From Onthophagus taurus (taxonomy: Eukaryota > Arthropoda > Insecta > Coleoptera > Scarabaeidae), in assembly GCF_036711975.1 (NCBI RefSeq), contig NC_091975.1:12278501-12342500 (forward strand): a DNA stretch of 64,000 bases, in the 5' to 3' direction. This document shows positions 38,401 to 47,211 of this stretch, piece by piece (position 1 is the first letter of the stretch; every line of letters begins with the position of its first letter). The notes under the pieces are model-generated. The model was given only the letters and a program-made list of their open reading frames with translations, searched no databases and had not been told where the DNA came from. A program made the position numbers and the translations under genes.

Positions 38401-39160
38401 ATATTTCATATCATTATACATAAAAATTTAGAAAATATGATTTTTTGAAAATTCCTCTTTTATTTATAAATTTAACAATTTCTTCTTCAATAATTTTTTC
38501 CTCAAATTTTTAATAATATCATATTACAATTTTCATATCATATCATAAACTAGAATCTTCAAGCTTTAATTTAACATATATTTCATATTATTATACACAA
38601 AAATATAGAAAATATGATTTTTTGAAAATTTCTCTTTTATTTATAAATTTAACAATTTCTTCTTCAATAATTTTTTCCTCAAATTTTCAATAATATCATA
38701 TTACAATTTGCATATCATATCATAAATTAGAATCTTCAAGCTTTAATTTAACATATATTTCATATCTTTATACATAAAAATATAGAAAATATGATTTTTT
38801 GAAAATTTCTCTTTTATTTATAAATTTGACAATTTCTTCTTCAATAATTTTTTCCTAAAAATTTCAATTATATCATATTACAATTTTTATATCATATCAT
38901 AAACTAGAATCTTCAAGCTTTAATTTAGCATATATTTCATATCATTATACATAAAAACATAGAAAATATAATTTTTTAAAAATTTCTTTTTATTTATAAA
39001 TTTGACAATTTCTTCTTCAATAATTTTTTCCTCAAATTTTTAATAATATTGTATTACAATTTTCATATCATATCATAAACTACACTCTTTAAGCTTCAAT
39101 TTAACATATATATCATATCATAATTCTCAAAAAACAGTAGATATGATTTTTTGAAAATTT
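35440..39160 (-). repeat. Satellite A array in inverse orientation, about 21 monomers
   Basis: The reverse complement of the family at 1-8735. Two subtypes are present. One (36361-37560) has a 167-bp step and the phrase 'agaatctttaagctacaatt'. The flanking one has a step of about 177 bp and 'agaatcttcaagctttaatt', closest to the homogeneous blocks at the left edge of the window. The order short-diverged, long, short-unit, long suggests nested amplification. Confidence 0.93.
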
Positions 39161-39178
39161 TTTGGCCCGAAAAAAAAA

Positions 39179-39352
39179 TGACGTTTCGTGATTTGACTTA
39201 AAAATTTTAAATAATTTTATTGATTTAATTATTAAATAAATAACGAATTTGGGATTATAATTTTAATTAAATTATTATTTTTAATTAAGATTAGAACGAT
39301 TTGATTAAAAAAAAAGTTGTGCTTTAACTATATAGGTCCCTGTAATCGGTAA
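39179..39352. repeat. UBA3 5' flank, displaced copy
   Basis: A direct copy of 34876-35053 (see that entry), with small differences such as an added 'attaaataaata' and loss of a short 'gatatataaaaa' stretch. Just beyond it, 'gattacagggatctgtatt' near 39486-39504 repeats in inverse orientation the 'aggtccctgtaatcgg' phrase at about 39334-39349, giving a possible stem with a loop of about 135 bases. Confidence 0.82.
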
Positions 39353-39700
39353 TTAAGTTAGTGGTATTTAATTCTTTTTTGGGTTACAAATAACATTAAA
39401 ATTAGTAAAAAAATCGATTATTAATAGTTACAAAAAAAAATTAAAGCACTTTTTAAGATATTTAAGAAAACCTAAATTAATTACCGATTACAGGGATCTG
39501 TATTAACCATGACAGCTAATTTTTTGACACCACGTTAATTTAATCCAAATTTATCGGTTTTTTTTCTAAATTTGATGTGAATTAATTCGAAATTAAATCA
39601 TTTTTGAATCAAAATTTATTGATTAAATTAATTTGTTATTTTCTCCCCCCTTTAAGGTAATAATAAAGTGATGGTTGTGAAGTTGGCTCCAAACGAATGT
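39353..39700 (+). promoter_or_regulatory. Probable promoter region of a rightward gene
   Basis: Unique sequence. Composition shifts from AT-rich to mixed near 39640. An initiator-like 'tgtcagttag' lies at about 39700-39709, just before a GC-richer exon-like stretch. No TATA box is placed convincingly upstream. The position is head-to-head with UBA3, so the two genes would be divergently transcribed if the satellite between them is ignored. Confidence 0.35.
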
Positions 39701-39895
39701 GTCAGTTAGATGGTGGAGTTTAGAGCTTCGAATCGATTCAAAAAACGAGCACAAAAACGTCATTTAGAACGTTTCGGGCTTGTGTAGAGTGTGGATATGT
39801 TGTGCGATAAAGAAGTCGTCCAAAATCAACCAAAAATCGGCGAAAAAGTGTTAAATGCCATCGATAATCGGTCGTGTAATAAACCAACAAACAGG
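39701..39895 (+). other. Putative 5' exon with a 33-codon upstream frame
   Basis: A stretch with coding-like composition. From the ATG at 39797 it is open for 33 codons (MLCDKEVVQNQ...) up to a strong donor, AGG|GTGAGT, at 39895/39896. If it splices to the acceptor at 51628, the frame meets TGA at its second codon, so this ATG would be an upstream ORF of about 34 codons in a 5' leader. If it splices elsewhere it could be a true N-terminus. I do not recognise the peptide. Confidence 0.4.
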
Positions 39896-40744
39896 GTGAG
39901 TCTTAATTTTTAATTTATTATCTTTTTCATAGTGTTTGTTTTTCTCCTTGAGTTATTAATTAGTTTATTTATGTTGGGAGCCTGTTTTTGTATTTACTTT
40001 TGATTCTATTTAATCGATTATGATGAAACGTTTTAGATTACACAACTTTTTATTATTGATTTTTTTCCGTCGACTTTGTACACAACCTTTGTTTGCTTAT
40101 TTCTTCATTTTTCCTTGCTAATTAGATCATAAAAATTTCATTCTTCGGTTAAATTCGTCAAGATTTATGCACATATCTAACGGATACACTTCCGGTATGC
40201 TTAAATAGCGTGCAATTTTTAATCGGGACGCATTATTCAGTTTATTTTCTTCACGCTAAAACACACAATACACCTCTTTCTAATAATAAACTTAAAAAAA
40301 ATAAATAAAAAACATCAAAAATCAAAAACAAACGTGGTTAACCTAAAAAAATTAAATTAAACGTCAAAAATGACGTTTTAAATGACATTAAACGTCAAAT
40401 TTGACAGTTCTAATTGTAATTAATTTTTGGGTAAGTAAAAAATCGATTTTGAATTGGTTAAAGTGAAACTGGAATGGAATTGCGATGGAATTAAAATCGA
40501 ATTGAACTTTTTAAATGATTACTAGAAGAAAGTTTTAATAAAAACAATGTGATATGTAAGATTTGATGTGTATTGTAGAGAAATGAAAGTTTTCTAATCA
40601 ATCTAAACATTCATAGCCATCTCGTGTTGTTCAAAATGAGTGAAATTGTATAAGGATTAGTTTATGGCGAGTCCAAGTTGCTCAGAATGATTAAAAACTG
40701 CACCAACATCGTTTAAAATTGGTTTATGTTTATGGGGTAGCAAA
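39896..40744 (+). other. Intron-like unique sequence
   Basis: AT-rich unique DNA between the donor at 39896 and diverged satellite B. It holds a small cluster of 'acgtcaaaaatgacgtttta'-type inverted repeats near 40360-40400. No open frame of interest on either strand. Confidence 0.5.
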
Positions 40745-41008
40745 ATAGTTCAAAATCAAATCGGAGCGTGTTATCAAAAAACTTTTAAAACAAAAGTTGT
40801 TGTAAATTTTGTTCTTAACAATATTGCTCTCTTGCATTTTTGCTCTTAAATGCGTCAATATCGTGAAAAATAAGAAAATATCAAAATTTTATGAATTTAT
40901 TGCTCTTTCAAGTTATTATAGGTAACACTTGGGAATCGGAGCATGTTACAAAAAAACTTTTAGAACAATAGTTGTAGCAAATTTTATACTTAGCAATATT
41001 CCTCTCTT
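40745..41008 (-). repeat. Satellite B' fragment left of the foldback element
   Basis: About 1.5 monomers of a diverged satellite B ('caaaagttgttgtaaattt', 'tcttaacaatattgctctct'). The last monomer breaks at 'tagcaatattcctctctt' and resumes at 47203, showing that the 6.2-kb element was inserted into a pre-existing B' array. Confidence 0.88.
41000..41008 (+). repeat. 9-bp target-site duplication, left copy
   Basis: TCCTCTCTT immediately precedes the element terminus ACTGGTGTGAAG. The same nine bases follow the other terminus at 47203-47211. Joining the flanks with one copy restores a normal B' monomer ('gcaatat' + TCCTCTCTT + 'ttacttttgctctcag'). Confidence 0.9.
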
Positions 41009-43975
41009 ACTGGTGTGAAGTTATCCATAAATCCCAGCAATAAACTTAAAACATTAATAATTCCGTAACCAATACGATTTGGGTAACCAAATTTCACACA
41101 CAGGTCACTCTTACCCTCAAGAACAGCTAACCACCCCCATTTGGTAAAAAAAAAAATTTTCAACCCTCACCCCCGAAAAAGGGATGTTTTCGCCCTGATG
41201 GGCACCTTCGAATTAAACGAAATTCTACCACATAATAGAACACACTTCTAAGTATTTTTATCAATTTTCAAAACACCGTAAGCCCTAACGGTTTTCGAGA
41301 AAAAAAATCAGTATTATAAACCGCGGATGGGACTTTAGGGGTGAATTTGACCCCGTTGGGCACCTTCAAAATTGATGAAATTTTAGGATGATTTAGAGGA
41401 TGCCTTTAGCGATTGAAATCAACCATCCAAACACCGTAATGTATTACGGTTTCCGAGAAAAAAAATGTGTTATTAGACACTATAGGTATACAGCGCGGCG
41501 CGGACTTTGGGGGTGAATTTGACCCCGTTGGGCACCTCCAAAATTGACGAAATTTTAGGATGATTTAGAGGATGCCTTTAGCGATTGAAATCAACCATCC
41601 AAACACCGTAATGTATTACGGTTTCCGAGAAAAAAAATGTGTTATTAGACACTATAGGTATACAGCGCGGCGCGGACTTTGGGGGTGAATTTGACCCCGT
41701 TGGGCACCTCCAAAATTGACGAAATTTTAGGATGATTTAGAGGATGCCGTTAGCAATTGAAATCAACCATCCAAACACCGTAAGGTATAACGGTTTCCGA
41801 GAAAAAAAATGTGTTATTAGACACTATAGGTACACAGCGCGGCGCGGACTTTGGGGGTGAATTTGACCCCGTTGGGCACCTCCAAAATTGACGAAATTTT
41901 AGGATGATTTAGAGGATGCCTTTAGCGATTGAAATCAACCATCCAAACACCGTAATGTATAACGGTTTCCGAGAAAAAAAATGTGTTATTAGACACTATA
42001 GGTATACAGCGCGGCGCGGACTTTGGGGGTGAATTTGACCCCGTTGGGCACCTCCAAAATTGACGAAATTTTAGGATGATTTAGAGGATGCCTTTAGCGA
42101 TTGAAATCAACCATCCAAACACCGTAATGTATTACGGTTTCCGAGAAAAAAAATGTGTTATTAGACACTATAGGTATACAGCGCGGCGCGGACTTTGGGG
42201 GTGAATTTGACCCCGTTGGGCACCTCCAAAATTGACGAAATTTTAGGATGATTTAGAGGATGCCTTTAGCGATTGAAATCAACCATCCAAACACCGTAAT
42301 GTATTACGGTTTCCGAGAAAAAAAATGTGTTATTAGACACTATAGGTATACAGCGCGGCGCGGACTTTGGGGGTGAATTTGACCCCGTTGGGCACCTCCA
42401 AAATTGACGAAATTTTAGGATGATTTAGAGGATGCCGTTAGCAATTGAAATCAACCATCCAAACACCGTAAGGTATAACGGTTTCCGAGAAAAAAAATGT
42501 GTTATTAGACACTATAGGTACACAGCGCGGCGCGGACTTTGGGGGTGAATTTGACCCCGTTGGGCACCTCCAAAATTGACGAAATTTTAGGATGATTTAG
42601 AGGATGCCTTTAGCGATTGAAATCAACCATCCAAACACCGTAATGTATAACGGTTTCCGAGAAAAAAAATGTGTTATTAGACACTATAGGTATACAGCGC
42701 GGCGCGGACTTTGGGGGTGAATTTGACCCCGTTGGGCACCTCCAAAATTGACGAAATTTTAGGATGATTTAGAGGATGCCTTTAGCGATTGAAATCAACC
42801 ATCCAAACACCGTAATGTATAACGGTTTCCGAGAAAAAAAATGTGTTATTAGACACTATAGGTATACAGCGCGGCGCGGACTTTGGGGGTGAATTTGACC
42901 CCGTTGGGCACCTCCAAAATTGACGAAATTTTAGGATGATTTAGAGGATGCCTTTAGCGATTGAAATCAACCATCCAAACACCGTAATGTATAACGGTTT
43001 CCGAGAAAAAAAATGTGTTATTAGACACTATAGGTATACAGCGCGGCGCGGACTTTGGGGGTGAATTTGACCCCGTTGGGCACCTCCAAAATTGACGAAA
43101 TTTTAGGATGATTTAGAGGATGCCTTTAGCGATTGAAATCAACCATCCAAACACCGTAATGTATTACGGTTTCCGAGAAAAAAAATGTGTTATTAGACAC
43201 TATAGGTATACAGCGCGGCGCGCACTTTGGGGGTGAATTTGACCCCGTTGGGCACCTCCAAAATTGACGAAATTTTAGGATGATTTAGAGGATGCCTTTA
43301 GCGATTGAAATCAACCATCCAAACACCGTAATGTATTACGGTTTCCGAGAAAAAAAAAGTGTTATTAGACACTATAGGTATACAGCGCGGCGCGGACTTT
43401 GGGGGTGAATTTGACCCCGTTGGGCACCTCCAAAATTGATGAAATTTTAGGATGATTTAGAGGATGCCTTTAGCGATTGAAATCCACCATCCAAACACCG
43501 TAAGGTATTACGGTTTCCGAGAAAAAAAATGTGTTATTAGACACTATAGGTACACAGCGCGGCGCGGACTTTGGGGGTGAATTTGACCCCGTTGGGCACC
43601 TCCAAAATTGACGAAATTTTAGGATGATTTAGAGGATGCCTTTAGCGATTGAAATCAACCATCCAAACACCGTAATGTATTACGGTTTCCGAGAAAAAAA
43701 ATGTGTTATTAGACACTATAGGTATACAGCGCGGCGCGGACTTTGGGGGTGAATTTGACCCCGTTGGGCACCTCCAAAATTGACGAAATTTTAGGATGAT
43801 TTAGAGGATGCCTTTAGCAATTGATATCAACCATCCAAACACCGTAATGTATTACGGTTTCCGAGAAAAAAAATGTGTTATTAGACACTATAGGTACACA
43901 GCGCGGCGCGGACTTTGGGGGTGAATTTGACCCTGTTGGGCACCTCCAAAATTGATGAAATTTTAGGATGATTTG
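41009..43975 (+). repeat. Left inverted arm: terminal segment plus 16 units of satellite E (172 bp)
   Basis: The outer 330 bp is followed by 16 occurrences of the 'ccccgttgggcacc' box. The first (41355) and last (43935) are 2580 bp apart, exactly 15 x 172, so there is no net indel. Each unit holds the near-palindrome CCGTAATGTATTACGG, a 'gcgcggcgcgg' tract, and 'aattttaggatgatttagag'. The outermost unit is diverged ('cgtaagccctaacgg'). The variant 'gatgccgttagcaattg' occurs at 41743 and 42431 (688 bp, four units), revealing a higher-order period. Confidence 0.95.
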
Positions 43976-44030
43976 GAGGGCGGACTTTTGATAGAAAAAA
44001 AACTTTTGATAGAGAAAGAAATTTATTATA

Positions 44031-44791
44031 TTAATGGTCTGTTTTACTTATAATTAAATTGTGTAATGGATTGAGAATATGATTATAATTACTTGCTACC
44101 GCGTTCCAGACCGTTTCCAACCCTTGTTCATTTAAGTAAATGCCATCCCTGTGTAGAAATTTGTATTAAATACATAAGAAAAGAAACATTTTTACGTTTT
44201 GTTACCCTTCCATCATGGTTCTGTTAACAATTGCTTCAATGTCGGTACAATTGATTTGCTTTTCAGCACAAAACCGTCGAATGTAATGATTGATTTCCTA
44301 TAAAGGCATGGAGAGTATTTATTTATAGCATGACAGAGAAGTTATAATATCTTACGTTCACAGACTCGAAGTTTTTGCAGGGAGGAATTGTGCAAATTTG
44401 TATTCCTTTAGGATTTAAGGAAAGAAGGAAGCGGAAGAGGTGAGAATATTGGGACTTCAGTTGGGATGGTGATGTTTTATAGAGTATATCTTTAGTTCTT
44501 ATCATTATAACGATATGACGTTCAACAATATCTCCACAAAACCAAGGGTAACATGTTTTTGGAATATACTTTGCGCGCCGCAAAAGTTTTAGTATTGTTT
44601 GACCGCCTACTGCTAAGTCGAGGAAATATTTTCCGTTGCTTGACTGTTTTGGTTGTCGTCCTAAAATATATACCATTAGTAGGAATTAATTTCACATTTG
44701 TTTGAACAAATACTTTGTAGTTAGTTCTCGTACGTAGCATTCGGCAAAAATTACTATCGCCCAAAAACAGTAATTTCGTCGACATCTTCAC
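44031..44791 (-). CDS. SGNH/GDSL hydrolase-like protein inside the foldback element
   Basis: Four exons by eye on the minus strand (44791-44734, 44660-44356, 44297-44206, 44148-44031) with GT/AG introns of 57-73 bp give an uninterrupted 190-residue protein ending in TAA. SGNH-like blocks appear in order: FLGDSN (nucleophile Ser13), DLAVGG (Gly38/39), IMIRTKD at about 72-77 where the family normally has GxND, TIPPC, and DGIYLN at 153-158 where DxxH is expected. The oxyanion Asn is thus Lys and the catalytic His is Tyr, as in inactive SGNH folds such as the OSK domain of Oskar. The family call is from motif pattern only. Function inside a transposon is unknown: captured host gene, element-encoded accessory, or domesticated gene later enclosed by repeats. 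A further upstream exon may exist near 44880-44960. Confidence 0.6.
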
Positions 44792-45224
44792 TGGTCACTG
44801 GTTTTAACAAGAGATAACTAGAACAGCTGATCTCTGCAATAGCTGAGGAATCTTTATATATTATAAGTTTACTCCTCACCTTTCGGGCAAAATCTAAAAA
44901 ATGTGTATGACGCTCTAAAACAACACCGAATAAGTCGGCAACTATTTTCCCGGAATGCACTTATAATGCAAAAAATATGGACATATTTTTTCCTTAATAC
45001 CTGCGCCTTTTGTAACTGCACGTGGCGGAGTTCTTACCCTTTGCCAGTAACGACTAAAAGCCCATAAAACTACAAAATGCCTTTCTTAACAAAATTTATT
45101 TTTTCCATGAAATATTAAGAGTTCTATTAAATATTAAGAGATCTATTAAAATCGCTAAAGGCACCTACTATCTGCTCTACATACGTGTACAATTTAATAA
45201 CGAAATTGTTTCTCTGAAGCCGTG
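44792..45224 (-). other. Upstream part of the element core, possible extra exon
   Basis: The minus strand is open from about 44960 to 44754 in a different frame from the SGNH gene (PGKIVADLFGVVLERH... then FARK followed by a gtgagg donor-like site). This could be a 5' coding exon ending near 44880 and spliced to an acceptor before the ATG at 44791, or just leader sequence. From 44990 to 45224 I see no gene; a short satellite E scrap ('aaatcgctaaaggcacct') lies near 45149-45166. Confidence 0.35.
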
Positions 45225-47202
45225 GTCGGTGTTTGGATGGTCGATTTAAATTGCTAAAGGCATCCTCTAAATCATCCTAAAATTTCATCAATTTTGGAGG
45301 TGCCCAACGGGGTCAAATTCACCCCCAAAGTCCGCGCCGCGATCTGTACCTATAGTGTCTAATAACACATTTTTTTTCTCGGAAACCGTAATACATTACG
45401 GTGTTTGGATGGTTGATTTCAATCGCTAAAGGCATCCTCTAAATCATCCTAAAATTTCGTCAATTTTGGAGGTGCCCAACGGGGTCAAATTCACCCCCAA
45501 AGTCCGCGCCGCGATCTGTACCTATAGTGTCTAATAACACATTTTTTTTCTCGGAAACCGTAATACATTACGGTGTTTGGATGGGTGATTTCAATCGCTA
45601 AAGGCATCCTCTAAATCATCCTAAAATTTCGTCAATTTTGGAGGTGCCCAACGGGGTCAAATTCACCCCCAAAGTCCGCGCCGCGCTGTGTACCTATAGT
45701 GTCTAATAACACATTTTTTTTCTCGGAAACCGTTATACCTTACGGTGTTTGGATGGTTGATTTCAATTGCTAACGGCATCCTCTAAATCATCCTAAAATT
45801 TCGTCAATTTTGGAGGTGCCCAACGGGGTCAAATTCACCCCCAAAGTCCGCGCCGCGCTGTATACCTATAGTGTCTAATAACACTTTTTTTTTCTCGGAA
45901 ACCGTAATACATTACGGTGTTTGGATGGTTGATTTCAATCGCTAAAGGCATCCTCTAAATCATCCTAAAATTTCGTCAATTTTGGAGGTGCCCAACGGGG
46001 TCAAATTCACCCCCAAAGTCCGCGCCGCGCTGTATACCTATAGTGTCTAATAACACATTTTTTTTCTCGGAAACCGTTATACATTACGGTGTTTGGATGG
46101 TTGATTTCAATCGCTAAAGGCATCCTCTAAATCATCCTAAAATTTCGTCAATTTTGGAGGTGCCCAACGGGGTCAAATTCACCCCCAAAGTCCGCGCCGC
46201 GCTGTATACCTATAGTGTCTAATAACACATTTTTTTTCTCGGAAACCGTTATACATTACGGTGTTTGGATGGTTGATTTCAATCGCTAAAGGCATCCTCT
46301 AAATCATCCTAAAATTTCGTCAATTTTGGAGGTGCCCAACGGGGTCAAATTCACCCCCAAAGTCCGCGCCGCGCTGTATACCTATAGTGTCTAATAACAC
46401 ATTTTTTTTCTCGGAAACCGTAATACATTACGGTGTTTGGATGGTTGATTTCAATCGCTAAAGGCATCCTCTAAATCATCCTAAAATTTCGTCAATTTTG
46501 GAGGTGCCCAACGGGGTCAAATTCACCCCCAAAGTCCGCGCCGCGATCTGTACCTATAGTGTCTAATAACACATTTTTTTTCTCGGAAACCGTAATACAT
46601 TACGGTGTTTGGATGGGTGATTTCAATCGCTAAAGGCATCCTCTAAATCATCCTAAAATTTCGTCAATTTTGGAGGTGCCCAACGGGGTCAAATTCACCC
46701 CCAAAGTCCGCGCCGCGCTGTGTACCTATAGTGTCTAATAACACATTTTTTTTCTCGGAAACCGTTATACCTTACGGTGTTTGGATGGTTGATTTCAATT
46801 GCTAAAGGCATCCTCTAAATCATCCTAAAATTTCATCAATTTTGAAGGTGCCCAACGGGGTCAAATTCACCCCTAAAGTCCCATCCACGGTTTATAATAC
46901 TGATTTTTTTTCTCGAAAACCGTTAGGGCTTACGGTGTTTTGAAAATTGATAAAAATACTTAGAAGTGTGTTCTATTATGTGGTAGAATTTCGTTTAATT
47001 CGAAAGTGCCCATCAGGGCGAAAACATCCCTTTTTCGGGGGTGAGGGTTGAAAAATTTTTTTTTTACCAAATGGGGGTGGTTAGCTGTTCTTGAGGGTAA
47101 GAGTGACCTGTGTGTGAAATTTGGTTACCCAAATCGTATTGGTTACGGAATTATTAATGTTTTAAGTTTATTGCTGGGATTTATGGATAACTTCACACCA
47201 GT
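45225..47202 (-). repeat. Right inverted arm: 10 units of satellite E plus terminal segment
   Basis: The inverse of the left arm. The box 'ggtgcccaacgggg' recurs from 45301 to 46849 (1548 bp, exactly 9 x 172), giving ten units before the diverged terminal unit and the unique end. The arms therefore differ by six units. Some units have 'cgcgatctgtacc' in place of 'cgcgctgtatacc'. The terminal segment has an open frame running out into satellite B' (47048-47242), judged a chance frame. Confidence 0.95.
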
Positions 47203-47211
47203 TCCTCTCTT
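47203..47211 (+). repeat. 9-bp target-site duplication, right copy
   Basis: TCCTCTCTT directly after the terminus CTTCACACCAGT, identical to 41000-41008. Confidence 0.9.

Larger units (their letters stand above)
41009..47202. mobile_element. 6.2-kb foldback-like transposon carrying an SGNH-type gene
   Basis: Termini ACTGGTGTGAAGTTATCC and its inverse, with a 9-bp target duplication. The left inverted arm (41009-43975) and right arm (45225-47202) each begin with about 330 bp of matching unique sequence and continue as tandem 172-bp units. The central 1.25 kb is single-copy and holds one intron-containing gene on the minus strand. Long inverted repeats with internal tandem units and 9-bp duplications are the hallmarks of Drosophila FB (foldback) elements; Mutator-like elements also give 8-10-bp duplications. 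No transposase is recognisable, so it is probably moved in trans. The near-identity of the two arms suggests a recent insertion or ongoing homogenisation. Confidence 0.88.

Noticed and set aside
39330..39510. Inverted 'aggtccctgtaatcgg' phrases as a transposon terminal repeat
   Set aside because: The arms are under 20 bp and imperfect. One of them belongs to the duplicated UBA3 flank, and no target duplication is visible.
41009..43975. CRISPR-like regular array
   Set aside because: The whole 172-bp unit is conserved, with no variable spacers, and the array is one arm of an inverted pair in a eukaryotic genome.
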